Source: an uncultured Pelagibacteraceae bacterium (GTDB lineage Bacteria; Pseudomonadota; Alphaproteobacteria; Pelagibacterales; Pelagibacteraceae). From it: a DNA stretch of 34,382 nt. Under the pieces are notes generated by a model that ran no database searches, had not been told where the DNA came from, and worked only from the letters and a program-made list of their open reading frames with translations. The stretch is from contig CACFAF010000010.1 of assembly GCA_902564245.1 (NCBI GenBank), positions 1 to 34,382 on the forward strand. The letters run 5' to 3'. The position numbers and the translations under genes were made by a program. Within the stretch, counting starts at the first letter, position 1; each line of letters opens with the position of its first letter. Positions 7,830 through 17,045 of this stretch are shown here, piece after piece.

Positions 7830-9176
7830 CTAATTCTTAAGATTTTTTTGATAATTAGAAATTCCAGTCCTTAATTTATCAATTATTTCATCAATATGTT
7901 TTTTTTCACAGATGAATTGTGGTGCTATAATTAAGCAATCACCAGTTGCTTTAAAATTAACACCGGCTTTATAGCACGACTTAAAACATTCATAGCCTGC
8001 TTTGCCTGGTTTTACATTCATCTTCATGTCTATCCCTCCCATTAATCCATAACCTCTAATATTCTCCACTGAGTCTAAATCTTTTAATGAAAATAAACCT
8101 TTTTGAAAATACGAAACCATTCCTTTGACTTTATTAAATATATCTTCTTTTTCAAAAATTTCTTGTACCGCTAAAGCAGCTGCAACTGAAACAGGGATTC
8201 CTGAATAAGTATAACCATGAAATAATTCTACAGCTCCTTTAGGAGAAGCGTCCATTACAGCATCATAAATTTCATCTTTACAAGCAACTACTCCCATAGG
8301 AACAACTCCATTAGTTGTAGCTTTTGCCATTGTCATCATATCAGGTTCTACACCAAACTCTTGTGAAGCAAATGTGGAACCCATTCTTCCCCAACCTGTT
8401 ATCACTTCATCAAAAATTAATAAAATTCCATGCTTAGTACAAATTTCTCTAAGTTTTTGCAAATATCCTTTTGGAGGAACTAAAACTCCTGTTGAACCTG
8501 AAACTGGCTCAACAATACACGCTGCTATATTTTCAGCTCCAAAATTTGTACATATTCTTTCAAGGTCATTTGCCAATTCTGCTCCTGTCTCAGGTTGGCC
8601 ACTTACAAACTTATGTTCTTGTAAATGAGTGTGTCTCATATGTTGTACACCTGGCATTAAAATACTTGCAAAAGTTTTTACGTTATTAACCATACCTCCA
8701 ATTGAAACGCATCCTATATTCATTCCATGGTATGCTCTTTCTCTACCTACAAATCTAAATCTTTGTCCATTACCTTTTGCTTTGTGATAAGCCACAGCTA
8801 TTTTAATTGCAGTTTCTACTGCAGTAGATCCACAGATTGTGTAAAAAATTTTATTTAAGTCTCCTGGAGTGTGTTTAGAAATTTTTGTAGCTAATTCAAA
8901 TGATCCTCCAAAACCTTGTTGAAAGGGCTGACAGTAATCTAATGTTTCTAACTGTTTTGTTACTGCTTCAGTTATTTCTCTTCTTCCATGACCTAGAGGA
9001 TTACAGAATAACCCTGAACTACCATCGATCATTGTTTTACCTTCGTGATTTTTTAGATAAACACCATTCGCTTCAGTAATTAATCTTGGATTTTCTTTAA
9101 AATCTTTATTCGATGTAAACGGCATCCAATGTTCGTTTAGTGAATTTGGAACCGTTGTTCTATTTTCCGAGCTCAT
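7830..9176 (-). CDS. tpa: Taurine-pyruvate (omega-amino acid) aminotransferase
   Basis: 448 residues, a class III PLP aminotransferase. HWMPFTSNKDFKENPR at 16-31 is the N-terminal motif shared by omega-amino acid:pyruvate transaminases. LLIFDEVITGWGR at 252-264 holds the PLP-ring aspartate, and MTMAKATTNG has the Schiff-base lysine at about 285. The sequence alone could equally fit beta-alanine:pyruvate aminotransferase. The taurine call rests on context: it is divergent from tauABC and directly upstream of ald. The product would be sulfoacetaldehyde plus alanine. It heads the minus-strand operon. There is no clear Shine-Dalgarno before the ATG, as for several genes here. Confidence 0.85.
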   Translation of the reverse strand: MSSENRTTVPNSLNEHWMPFTSNKDFKENPRLITEANGVYLKNHEGKTMIDGSSGLFCNPLGHGRREITEAVTKQLETLDYCQPFQQGFGGSFELATKISKHTPGDLNKIFYTICGSTAVETAIKIAVAYHKAKGNGQRFRFVGRERAYHGMNIGCVSIGGMVNNVKTFASILMPGVQHMRHTHLQEHKFVSGQPETGAELANDLERICTNFGAENIAACIVEPVSGSTGVLVPPKGYLQKLREICTKHGILLIFDEVITGWGRMGSTFASQEFGVEPDMMTMAKATTNGVVPMGVVACKDEIYDAVMDASPKGAVELFHGYTYSGIPVSVAAALAVQEIFEKEDIFNKVKGMVSYFQKGLFSLKDLDSVENIRGYGLMGGIDMKMNVKPGKAGYECFKSCYKAGVNFKATGDCLIIAPQFICEKKHIDEIIDKLRTGISNYQKNLKN

Positions 9177-9262
9177 AATTTTTTAAAAATTAAATTGTTT
9201 TCAAATTCTTAGACTAAAATAATTTGTTTACTACCATTATTTTTGAAGCCCTTCTAAATTTT

Positions 9263-9281
9263 AGTTGTTACAACTTATAAT
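9263..9281 (+). promoter_or_regulatory. Palindrome plus TATAAT -10 upstream of tauA
   Basis: AGTTGT-T-ACAACT (9263-9275) is a perfect 6 bp inverted repeat directly followed by TATAAT at 9276-9281, about 80 bp before the tauA start. No good -35 box is seen 16-18 bp upstream. A palindrome touching a -10 box in the tpa/tauA divergent spacer is a plausible operator for a taurine-responsive regulator. The promoter for the tpa side is not recognisable. Confidence 0.33.
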
Positions 9282-9363
9282 TGTATTTTTAGTTTTTGTT
9301 TTACTTCTTATTAAAATTGAAATTAAATACGCAAATTAATTAATTAATATGAGAGGGGAATAA

Positions 9364-10344
9364 ATGAGAAAAATAATTAGTTTTATTCTAGGAAGTTTAC
9401 TTGCTCTTAACTTATCTGTTTCAGTTGCAAACGCAGCTGCTAATGAAGTTAGAGTTGCATTCTTTTTAGAGTGGGCGACTCCAAATCAAGAAGCAAAAGT
9501 TAAAAAGACTTTTGATAAAGCATTAGGAGTTCCTGTAAAATGGACTAACTTTGCAACAGGTGGAGAAATGACCGAAGCAATGTTGTCTGGAGATATTGAT
9601 ATATCTTACTCACAAGGATTAACTCCATTTGTAAATGCTGTAAATGCAAAAGCACCTATTAAGCTAGTTGATATAGCAGTTATTTATGGAATGGGTGGAA
9701 CTACTTGTGTTGCAGCTAGTGGTATAGATAAAAATAATGCTTCTTCAAAATTAGATGGTCAAAAAGTTGCTGTCCCATTAGGAACAATGGCTGACTACGT
9801 TTTTAAAGAAACAATGAGAGTAGTTGGTGCAGATATTTCTAAAATGAAAGTTGTTGATATGAATCCAGAAGATGGATCAGCAGCATTCGTTAATGGTGAT
9901 GTTGCTATGGCATGTTTGTTTGGTGGTAAATCTATCAAAGCAGCAAAAGAAAAAGGTGCTTCACTTTTAACTGTTGATGAAGCAAAAGCTGAAGGTATTG
10001 CTGGTATTGATATTACTTCAGTAACTAATAAATTCCTAAAAGAAAACCCAGGAATGGTTAGAACTTTTGTTGAAGTAACTCATGAAGCTAATGCTAGACA
10101 CAATGCTGGAAAATCAGATATGAACATAATCGCTAAAGATGCGGCTATGGATCTAGCAGGTACTAAAAAGCAAATGAGTGGATTTGAGTTTCCTGACGCA
10201 GCAACTATGAAATCTAAGTATATGAACAAAGGTGGTATACTTATGACTTACCTAGAAGTTATGGGTGGTATGTTTGCTACATCAGAAAACCCTAAGCTTA
10301 AAGATTATTCTAAGGTAGTTGATACTAGTTATCTACCTATGTAA
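9364..10344 (+). CDS. tauA: Taurine ABC transporter, periplasmic binding protein
   Basis: 326 residues with a signal peptide ending at about residue 24 (SVSVANA). The mature start, EVRVAFFLEWATPNQ, followed by GDIDISYSQGLTPFVNAV and VAVPLGTMADY, follows the TauA pattern of marine alphaproteobacteria, an NMT1/SsuA-type solute-binding fold. It captures taurine in the periplasm and delivers it to TauBC. A strong Shine-Dalgarno (GAGAGGGG) lies 6 bases before the ATG, and a hairpin terminator follows the gene. Both are usual for a binding protein made in excess over its transporter. Other sulfonates as ligand cannot be excluded by sequence alone. Confidence 0.92.
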   Translation: MRKIISFILGSLLALNLSVSVANAAANEVRVAFFLEWATPNQEAKVKKTFDKALGVPVKWTNFATGGEMTEAMLSGDIDISYSQGLTPFVNAVNAKAPIKLVDIAVIYGMGGTTCVAASGIDKNNASSKLDGQKVAVPLGTMADYVFKETMRVVGADISKMKVVDMNPEDGSAAFVNGDVAMACLFGGKSIKAAKEKGASLLTVDEAKAEGIAGIDITSVTNKFLKENPGMVRTFVEVTHEANARHNAGKSDMNIIAKDAAMDLAGTKKQMSGFEFPDAATMKSKYMNKGGILMTYLEVMGGMFATSENPKLKDYSKVVDTSYLPM

Positions 10345-10371
10345 TATTAATAAAAGCTTTAAAATAAAATT

Positions 10372-10410
10372 AAATAGGCGCCAATTTATTAAATTGGTGC
10401 CTATTTTTTT
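10372..10410 (+). terminator. Intrinsic terminator/attenuator between tauA and tauB
   Basis: A 16 bp inverted repeat (AAATAGGCGCCAATTT with its complement, one G-U pair) closes a 3 nt loop and runs into a T7 tract. It is the strongest hairpin I see in the window. Placed after tauA and before tauB, it should reduce read-through so the binding protein is made in excess of the ABC core. Confidence 0.8.
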
Positions 10411-10436
10411 AATTAAAATTCTAATATATTATTTTT

Positions 10437-11234
10437 ATGAGTGACCTAGTTTCTCAAGATATTAATATGATTTTTAAGTCTCCAAAGGGAGAGATAGTAC
10501 ACGCACTTAAAGATGTAACTTTTAGATTAAAAAAAGGTGAACTTTTGACAGTGCTTGGACCTTCTGGTTGTGGAAAAACAACTTTACTAAATATTGCAGC
10601 TGGCTTTCTTCGTCCAACATCTGGATTAATAACTTTAGGAAATAAGGAAATTGATGGTCCAGGAGTTGAAAGAGGAATGGTTTTTCAACAAGGTGCTTTA
10701 TTTGAATGGTTGACAGTAGCTGAAAATGTAAATTTTGGTTTACGAATGAAAAAAGAAGATCCAGTCAAAACAACAAAAAAAGTTGATGAATGGCTTGATA
10801 TAGTTGGTTTACAAGGTTTTGGAAATACACCCACTTATCAATTATCTGGCGGTATGCAACAAAGAGTAGCTCTTGCAAGATGTCTTATTAATGATCCAGA
10901 TTTAATACTTATGGATGAACCGTTAGGTGCACTTGATGCCTTAACTAGAGAAAAAATGCAGTCTTTAATTTTAAAAATTTGGAAAGAAACTGGTAAAACA
11001 ATTATTCTAATTACTCACTCTGTTGAAGAGGCATTGTTATTAGGTGAAAGAGTTTATGTAATGGCTCCTCGACCTGGAAGAATTCATAAGGAGTACAAAC
11101 TTCCATTTGCAAATATGGGCTTAAATGAAGATTTGCGTGAAATTAAAAATAACAAAGAATTCGTTGATAAAAGAGAAGAAATTTTATCAATGATTTGGGA
11201 TATGGAAGAAGAAATAATGGGTAAAGAAAATTAA
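10437..11234 (+). CDS. tauB: Taurine ABC transporter, ATP-binding protein
   Basis: 265 residues, the normal size. Walker A is GPSGCGKTT at 41-49, the Q-loop is VFQQGALFEW near 82-91, the signature is LSGGMQQR at 136-143, Walker B is LILMDEP at 156-162 followed by LGALD, and the H-loop is ITHSVEEAL near 200. The arrangement is that of the nitrate/sulfonate/taurine importer ATPases. It powers uptake through TauC. Its TAA overlaps the tauC ATG by one base (TAATG), so the two are translationally coupled. The start lies 27 bp after the hairpin terminator of tauA. Confidence 0.94.
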   Translation: MSDLVSQDINMIFKSPKGEIVHALKDVTFRLKKGELLTVLGPSGCGKTTLLNIAAGFLRPTSGLITLGNKEIDGPGVERGMVFQQGALFEWLTVAENVNFGLRMKKEDPVKTTKKVDEWLDIVGLQGFGNTPTYQLSGGMQQRVALARCLINDPDLILMDEPLGALDALTREKMQSLILKIWKETGKTIILITHSVEEALLLGERVYVMAPRPGRIHKEYKLPFANMGLNEDLREIKNNKEFVDKREEILSMIWDMEEEIMGKEN

Positions 11235-13129
11235 TGATTACTGGAATTGTCACTTTCTTAGTTATTTTTGCTGTTATTGGCTCTATTCTTTATGGTCAAA
11301 GATTAGTTAAAACTGAGAAAAGTGATGCAGTTTTTGGAAATCCTGAAAGAGCAAAAGGTGGTTTACATTGGGTAGTTGTTGGATCAAGTTTTCTTTTATT
11401 ATCATGGCTTTATTATTCTTGGGATATTGCTAAAGCTTTTTATCCAAAATCTGCAAATGAACTTTGTCAAGTTGCAAAAGTAAATGAGTCTCTTTTATCG
11501 TTAAAATATCTATTTCCAATTGAAGAACGACAGCATAAAAGCACAGCTTTAATTAAAAGAGAAAATATAAATATACAAAAAAAAATTATACTTATTCAAA
11601 ATTCACCAGATCTTAAAGATAAAGATAAAAAATTATTTATTGATTTACTTAATAAAACTAAAAAAACAATTCCCTTATTAACTGATGAAAAGTTTTTAGA
11701 AAATAAAACAAAAAATAAAATTGGAGAACTAACTAATCGAATTACATGGTTAACTGAAGATTTTCAAAAAATAAATTATCCACCAATTAAAAGCATAGAA
11801 GAAGAAAACAAAAGAATTGAGGCTTTAAAAAAACAATTAGGATGGGGTGCAACTGGAATGGAAGTTCCTCCACTTCCAGAAAGTAAAAAAGGGTTAAAAT
11901 TTCATGCTGCTGCTCAAGAATTAAATGAAATTAGTGACGAATTTTTTTCAATGAGAAATCATAATGTGGCTTATGTAACATTAATTAAAGAAATTAGAAA
12001 TGAAATTAAAGAATATCAAAATGAATTAAATGATGATCAAGAGTTAGAAATGACTCTTATAAAAGAAATAAAAAAACTCGGACAAAGAATTGAATATGAA
12101 AGTGTTTTTCCTCCTAATGCTTTAAATGAAATGGAAAAATCAATTAGAGAGTTTGATGTAGCTCAAAAAAAAGAACAGGGAAATTTAATCTATGTAGATG
12201 CCTTTTTATTCCCTGCTGGAACTATAGTAGCTAGTGGACCAACTTGTGCAGAAGATGGTCCAGGAAGATGGCTACCAAAACCGTCTGATACTTTTAGAAT
12301 TTTTGGTGATCTTTTAAAACCGAGTGTTGGATTTAAAATGATACCTATGATTTGGTATGAAATGATGGGGGTAAATAGAATAGTTGGATTTATATTACCA
12401 GACTGGATCGCCGATATAATGCCGGGTAAATACCCAGTGCATAGTTCAGATGGAACAGTAAAACCAAATTTTAAAAGTAAAGTTTTAGATATTGTAACTG
12501 GTGAATTTAATGCATTTAAAATACCAGTTCCAACTGGTCATATTTGGGATTCATTTTTAAGAGTATTTTTAGGTTTAGTTCTTGGTATTATTTTTGGAGT
12601 ACCATTAGGCATTTTTATGGGTTTAAATAGATTTGCAAAAGGATTTTTTGATCCATTAGTAGAATTATACAGACCAGTACCTCCTCTTGCTTGGGCTCCA
12701 TTAGTTATTACAGTTTTTGGAATTGATAACCTTGGAAAAGTTTTTTTATTATTCATGGTCTCTTTTTCGATTATGATTATTTCAGCAAGAGCTGGTGCAT
12801 CAGGAACTCAACTTTCAAAAATTCATGCCGCCCATTCGTTAGGTGCATCCAGATGGCAAATATTAAGAGAAGTTATATTTCCAAATTCGCTGCCTGAAAT
12901 ATTAACGGGGGTAAGAGTGGCTGTTGGAATGTGCTGGGGAACATTAGTAGCTGCAGAATTTTTAGCTGGTACTTCAGGAATTGGATTTGTAGAAAATGTC
13001 GCAAGAAAATATATGCAGTATGAGGTTATTTGGATTACAATATTTGTTATGGGAATGTTGGGACTATTATTCGACGTTACTATCAGAAAAATTATTGATA
13101 AAACCATTCCATGGCGAGGAAAGGGTTAA
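11234..13129 (+). CDS. tauC: Taurine ABC transporter permease with long N-terminal extension
   Basis: 631 residues, more than twice the about 250-280 of a minimal SsuC/TauC permease. Two hydrophobic helices (about 2-21 and 44-63) are followed by roughly 370 residues with no clear membrane helix, of which about 85-300 is rich in K/E and predicted coiled coil. The permease domain starts near residue 430 (GHIWDSFLRVFLG) and has the EAA loop HAAHSLGASRW, which contacts the ATPase. With two TM helices before it the insert should lie on one side of the membrane; a periplasmic position where it could meet TauA is possible. It overlaps the next gene by 19 bp. Confidence 0.9.
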   Translation: MITGIVTFLVIFAVIGSILYGQRLVKTEKSDAVFGNPERAKGGLHWVVVGSSFLLLSWLYYSWDIAKAFYPKSANELCQVAKVNESLLSLKYLFPIEERQHKSTALIKRENINIQKKIILIQNSPDLKDKDKKLFIDLLNKTKKTIPLLTDEKFLENKTKNKIGELTNRITWLTEDFQKINYPPIKSIEEENKRIEALKKQLGWGATGMEVPPLPESKKGLKFHAAAQELNEISDEFFSMRNHNVAYVTLIKEIRNEIKEYQNELNDDQELEMTLIKEIKKLGQRIEYESVFPPNALNEMEKSIREFDVAQKKEQGNLIYVDAFLFPAGTIVASGPTCAEDGPGRWLPKPSDTFRIFGDLLKPSVGFKMIPMIWYEMMGVNRIVGFILPDWIADIMPGKYPVHSSDGTVKPNFKSKVLDIVTGEFNAFKIPVPTGHIWDSFLRVFLGLVLGIIFGVPLGIFMGLNRFAKGFFDPLVELYRPVPPLAWAPLVITVFGIDNLGKVFLLFMVSFSIMIISARAGASGTQLSKIHAAHSLGASRWQILREVIFPNSLPEILTGVRVAVGMCWGTLVAAEFLAGTSGIGFVENVARKYMQYEVIWITIFVMGMLGLLFDVTIRKIIDKTIPWRGKG

Positions 13130-14172
13130 TATTTTTATTTTTTTTTCTAACTTCAATTGTTGAAGCTGAAGAATTTGACCTTAAAAAGATTATTTCATTA
13201 GACGAACCTTGGGGTTCGACTTTTATAAGTAATGATGAGTTATTGATTACTGAAAAAAAAGGTAAAATAAAATTATTAAATATAATTAATAATAATGTTA
13301 GTGAGATAGATCATAACTTAAAGGTATTAAATTATGGTCAAGGTGGACTTTTAGATATTATATTTCATAATAATTCAGTTTGGGTGTCTTATTCAGAACA
13401 AAGAGAAAACTGGAAAACAAGCACATCAATAGCTAAAGGCTTGTTTGATAAAAATAAAATACATTTTAAAAATATTTTTCAAGCTTCACCTCCAATTGAC
13501 TCTCCCTACCATTTTGGTTCTAGATTGGTTATTAAAGATAATTATTTATTTGCTTCAGTTGGAGAAAGAGGACAAGGGATGATTGCCCAAGATGTAACAA
13601 AACATCCTGGAAGTATAATTAGAATTCATCTAGATGGAAGTATTCCAAAAGATAATCCAAAATTTAAAAATAAAAAAAAATGGCTTCCTGAAATTTATCA
13701 AATTGGGGTAAGGAATCCACAAGGTTTAACATTGTCACCTTATGATAAAAAAATTTATATTAGTAATCATGGTGCTAAAGGCGGAGATTGGTTTGGTGAA
13801 GTTAAAGAGGGAGAAAACTATGGTTGGAAAATATTGGGCTGGGGTGGCACAAATTATAGTGGTACAAAAATTGGACCTAAATGGAAACCAGGTTTTACAA
13901 AAGCCATCAAATATTGGGTACCTTCTATAGCAACGAGTGCAATTACTATTTACAAGGGTGAGGAATTTAAAGAGTGGAATGGTTATGCTCTCATCACATC
14001 TTTAAAAGATAAGTCGCTAAGAAAACTTGATTTTTCAGATAAAAAAAATATTAAAGAAGATATTGTATTTAAGAATAAAATTGGAAGAATAAGAGATATA
14101 CAAATACACCCTAGTACTGGTAAGATATATTTTTTAAGTCAGAATGCACTATGGTTAATGGAAAAAAACTAA
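13111..14172 (+). CDS. PQQ-type soluble aldose/glucose dehydrogenase-like protein (GSDH family)
   Basis: 353 residues with a signal peptide (hydrophobic 5-16, then VEAEE). The beta-propeller motifs of the Asd/YliI and GDH-B family are present: YHFGSRL with the catalytic-type histidine near 130, IGVRNPQGLTLSP near 193, and GGDWFGEVKEGENYGWK near 223, the PQQ/calcium-site loop. Such enzymes oxidise sugars in the periplasm and pass electrons to the respiratory chain. Activity depends on PQQ, whose biosynthesis is not in this window. The start lies inside the last 19 bp of tauC, so it is in the tau transcription unit; the functional reason is not obvious. Confidence 0.83.
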   Translation: MARKGLIFLFFFLTSIVEAEEFDLKKIISLDEPWGSTFISNDELLITEKKGKIKLLNIINNNVSEIDHNLKVLNYGQGGLLDIIFHNNSVWVSYSEQRENWKTSTSIAKGLFDKNKIHFKNIFQASPPIDSPYHFGSRLVIKDNYLFASVGERGQGMIAQDVTKHPGSIIRIHLDGSIPKDNPKFKNKKKWLPEIYQIGVRNPQGLTLSPYDKKIYISNHGAKGGDWFGEVKEGENYGWKILGWGGTNYSGTKIGPKWKPGFTKAIKYWVPSIATSAITIYKGEEFKEWNGYALITSLKDKSLRKLDFSDKKNIKEDIVFKNKIGRIRDIQIHPSTGKIYFLSQNALWLMEKN

Positions 14173-15158
14173 ATCAAATAATAATTAAAATATTAAAGAA
14201 AAAAGGTCTTAGTTCAAAACATTCAAAAATTTGCTCAAAGGCTATTATAAATGCTGAATTAGTCGGCGCTCATTCCCATGGATTATCAAGGTTAAAGATG
14301 TATTGTGATAGAATTCACAAAAAAATTATTAATCCAAAACCAAAAATCAAAATAAAAAAAATTTCCCAATCTATAAGTCAAGTAGATGCTAATAATAGTA
14401 TTGGTTTTGTTGCTGCAGACATTGGAATAAAACAAGCAATTAAAAATGCTAAAAAAACAGGAATAGGTTTAGTTGGAATTAAAAATAGTGGTCACTATGG
14501 TTTATCAGGCTATTATGCAGAACAAGCCGTTAAAAAAAATTTAATTGCTTTTTGTTTTACAAATGCACCACCAGCAATAGCTCCTCATGGAGCACGAAAA
14601 AGTTTATTTGGAACAAATCCAATTTGTTTTGGAACCCCCACATCATCAAAAATCCCCTTTATTTTAGACACATCTGTTTCATTAATTAATAGAGGTAAAA
14701 TTAGATTAGCTGCTAAAACTGGAAAAAAAATACCAGAAGGAGTTGCTTTAGATAAATTTGGCAGACCAACCACAGATGCAAAAAAAGCATTAAAAGGTAT
14801 TCAGTTACCAATAGCAGGATTTAGAGGTTCAGGTCTTGCTTGGATGGTTGATATACTAAGTGGTGTATTTACTGGTGGTAATCATGGGGGAAAAGTAAAA
14901 GATCCTTTTGATGACTTTTCAGGTCCACAAAATATTGGTCATTTATTTTTTGTTATGAAACCTAATCTTTTTGTTGGGAATTATAGTCAAAGAATAAAAG
15001 AAAATATAAAAAGAATAAAAAGATTACCTAAAATTAAAAATGTAAAAGAAATTTTATATCCAGGCCAAAACAAACAACGAAGATACAAAAAAAATCTTTA
15101 TAAAAAGATTAATATTCCAAAAAATATTGCTAAAGATTTAAAAAAATTAGATGCTTAA
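14151..15158 (+). CDS. Ldh2/malate-dehydrogenase-family oxidoreductase, possibly sulfolactate dehydrogenase
   Basis: 335 residues. Family motifs are GAHSHGLSRL at 39-48, GIKNSGHYGLSG at 109-120 with the catalytic-type H115, and SLFGTNPICFGTP near 151-163. The LDH2/MDH2 family reduces 2-keto acids with NAD(P)H; members include malate, ureidoglycolate and (R)-sulfolactate (ComC) dehydrogenases. It overlaps the preceding gene by 22 bp and so belongs to the tau unit, and an HpsN-type sulfolactate-forming enzyme lies 2 kb downstream. Sulfolactate/sulfopyruvate is therefore an attractive substrate, but motif reading alone does not prove it. The C-terminal 60 residues are unusually lysine-rich. Confidence 0.85.
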   Translation: MVNGKKLNQIIIKILKKKGLSSKHSKICSKAIINAELVGAHSHGLSRLKMYCDRIHKKIINPKPKIKIKKISQSISQVDANNSIGFVAADIGIKQAIKNAKKTGIGLVGIKNSGHYGLSGYYAEQAVKKNLIAFCFTNAPPAIAPHGARKSLFGTNPICFGTPTSSKIPFILDTSVSLINRGKIRLAAKTGKKIPEGVALDKFGRPTTDAKKALKGIQLPIAGFRGSGLAWMVDILSGVFTGGNHGGKVKDPFDDFSGPQNIGHLFFVMKPNLFVGNYSQRIKENIKRIKRLPKIKNVKEILYPGQNKQRRYKKNLYKKINIPKNIAKDLKKLDA

Positions 15159-15169
15159 AAAAATATTAG

Positions 15170-16018
15170 TTAAAATTTATTTTTTAAAAAATATATAAAT
15201 ATAAATCCAGTAAAATACATTATTAATGCATAAGCAGCGGTTGGTATCATATATATAATTTCATTTGATATTTCAGTAGCTATAAAAACTGCTAATGTTC
15301 CATTTTGAAGACCACATTCAATTGATATGCATTTTATTTGTTCTATTCCAGACGCAAAAACTTTTGCTACATGATATGCAATTGTCATCATTACTATATT
15401 TAATGTTAATACAACTAAACCAGCTTGAGCCAAATAATTAAAAATATTATCTCTTTCCTCAATCCAAATTGAAAAGAAAACAATTAAAAACAATATACCT
15501 GTGATCTTATTAATAATTGATGTTTTTGAACTTATAAAATTATCTGCAAATTTTCTAATTACCATTCCTAATATTACTGGCACTGCTACTACTAACGCCA
15601 TTTTTAATGCAGTACCTGTCATATTTATTTTTTCATCTACGAGGCTAATTCCTAAAAGATCAGCTGAAGTAAAAACTATCAACGGCACAGTAATAATACT
15701 AATAATACTTATTACCGCTGTTAATGAGACTGATAAGGCAACATCACCATTAGCAAATTTTGTTAAAACATTTGATGTTATTCCACCAGGTGCTGAAGCT
15801 ATTATCATTACTCCAAGAGCAAGTTCGATTGGAGTTTTAAGAATTTTTATGAGTAAAAAAGCAACTATAGGTAAAATTATTAACTGACAAATAAATCCAA
15901 TAGAAAAATCTTTAGGGTTTTTTACAACTCTTTTAAAGTCCTCGGTTGTAAGGCCCATGCCAAGCCCAAGCATTATTATTGCTAAAGCTATGGGAGCTAT
16001 TTTGGTAACTATCTCCAT
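15170..16018 (-). CDS. Bile acid:sodium symporter (BASS)-family transporter
   Basis: 282 residues, almost entirely hydrophobic, with about nine or ten TM helices. Landmarks are LGLGMGLTTEDFKR at 17-30, APGGITSNVLTKFANGDVAL near 84-103, the conserved sodium-site crossover region, and SIECGLQNGTLAVFIA near 232-247, the second crossover with E-x-x-x-QN. BASS proteins move organic anions with sodium; bacterial members handle pantoate, pyruvate, 2-keto acids and others. It stands alone on the minus strand between the Ldh2-like gene and the acyltransferase/hpsN pair. A carboxylate or sulfonate substrate is an inference from place only. Confidence 0.88.
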   Translation of the reverse strand: MEIVTKIAPIALAIIMLGLGMGLTTEDFKRVVKNPKDFSIGFICQLIILPIVAFLLIKILKTPIELALGVMIIASAPGGITSNVLTKFANGDVALSVSLTAVISIISIITVPLIVFTSADLLGISLVDEKINMTGTALKMALVVAVPVILGMVIRKFADNFISSKTSIINKITGILFLIVFFSIWIEERDNIFNYLAQAGLVVLTLNIVMMTIAYHVAKVFASGIEQIKCISIECGLQNGTLAVFIATEISNEIIYMIPTAAYALIMYFTGFIFIYFLKNKF

Positions 16019-16109
16019 AAAGTTCTACTCTTTACGACTAAATTTTAATCTTATAATAAAGTATTACTATAAATTTAATACTATTTAATGTAAAAAATTT
16101 ATTAAAATA

Positions 16110-17021
16110 ATGCTGTCTAATAAAGAAATAATTTGTCCAAACAACCTTTTAAACGTCGCACACAAAAAAAAAGGTGTTACAGCAGGTATCGTTAATGCTG
16201 GAAAGATGCTTCCAATGCTATCTGTTATGGATGCAGTTAAAGAAGATTTGATTATTCCTATTTTCATTGGGGACAAAAAAGAAATTGAAAAATGTGCAGA
16301 TGATTTAAAGTTTGATATTTCGAATTATGATATTATTCATGAGCCCAATGAAAATGATACTGCAAAAGTTGCAGCTAAACTAGCTTCAGAAAAAAAAATT
16401 AAGATTATTGTTAAAGGCCATATACATACTGATGTATTAATGAAAGAAATTTTAAAAAGAGAATATGATTTGTTGGGTAAAACTAGAATAAGTCATATTT
16501 GGCATATGACACTCGATAAAGAAGATAAGCCTCTAATTATCACTGATGGTGCATTAAATGTACAACCAAATCTAAAAACTAAAGTTCATATTTTAAAAAA
16601 TGTAGTTAATTTTTGTAATCGTATTGGAATAGATAGACCAAAAGTATCAATATTGTCTGCAACTGAGGAAGTTTTAGAAAGTGTTCAAAGTTCAATTGAT
16701 GCTAAAGAAATTACTAATTTAGCTAAAAAAGAAAATATAAATGCTGATGTTTTTGGACCGCTTGCTTTTGATAATAGTGTTTCAAAAAAATCAGCTGGTA
16801 TAAAGGGAATAAAAAATGCTGTAGCAGGAGAAGCAGATGTCTTATTAGTTCCTAATATTGAAGCTGGTAACGCGCTAGTTAAAATGATGATATATTTCAT
16901 GGGAGCATGTGCAGCTGGTGTTGTTATTGGAGGAAAAGTACCTGTAGTAATTACAAGTAGGTCTGATGATCCACCTGCAAGACTAGCATCAATGGCAGCG
17001 GCAGTAGTTGCATTAGATTAA
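16110..17021 (+). CDS. Phosphate acyltransferase (Pta/Ptb type)
   Basis: 303 residues, the size of short Pta/Ptb proteins without the DRTGG domain. LIIPIFIGDKKEIEK near 47-61, DVFGPLAFDNSV near 213-224, EADVLLVPNIEAGNALVKM near 240-258, and the C-terminal ITSRSDDPPARLASMA are family signatures. It interconverts acyl-CoA and acyl phosphate. In sulfonate dissimilation Xsc releases acetyl phosphate plus sulfite from sulfoacetaldehyde, and Pta turns it into acetyl-CoA. That makes acetyl the likely acyl group here, although butyryl is possible. It is followed by the HpsN-like gene 24 bp later; no xsc is in the window. Confidence 0.88.
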   Translation: MLSNKEIICPNNLLNVAHKKKGVTAGIVNAGKMLPMLSVMDAVKEDLIIPIFIGDKKEIEKCADDLKFDISNYDIIHEPNENDTAKVAAKLASEKKIKIIVKGHIHTDVLMKEILKREYDLLGKTRISHIWHMTLDKEDKPLIITDGALNVQPNLKTKVHILKNVVNFCNRIGIDRPKVSILSATEEVLESVQSSIDAKEITNLAKKENINADVFGPLAFDNSVSKKSAGIKGIKNAVAGEADVLLVPNIEAGNALVKMMIYFMGACAAGVVIGGKVPVVITSRSDDPPARLASMAAAVVALD

Positions 17022-17045
17022 TTAATGATTTAAATACTTCTCAAA

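Noticed and set aside
15158-15185. A/T-rich inverted repeat between the Ldh2-like and BASS genes
   Set aside because: Imperfect, A/T only, and without a distinct T tract after a stable stem; not enough for a terminator call.
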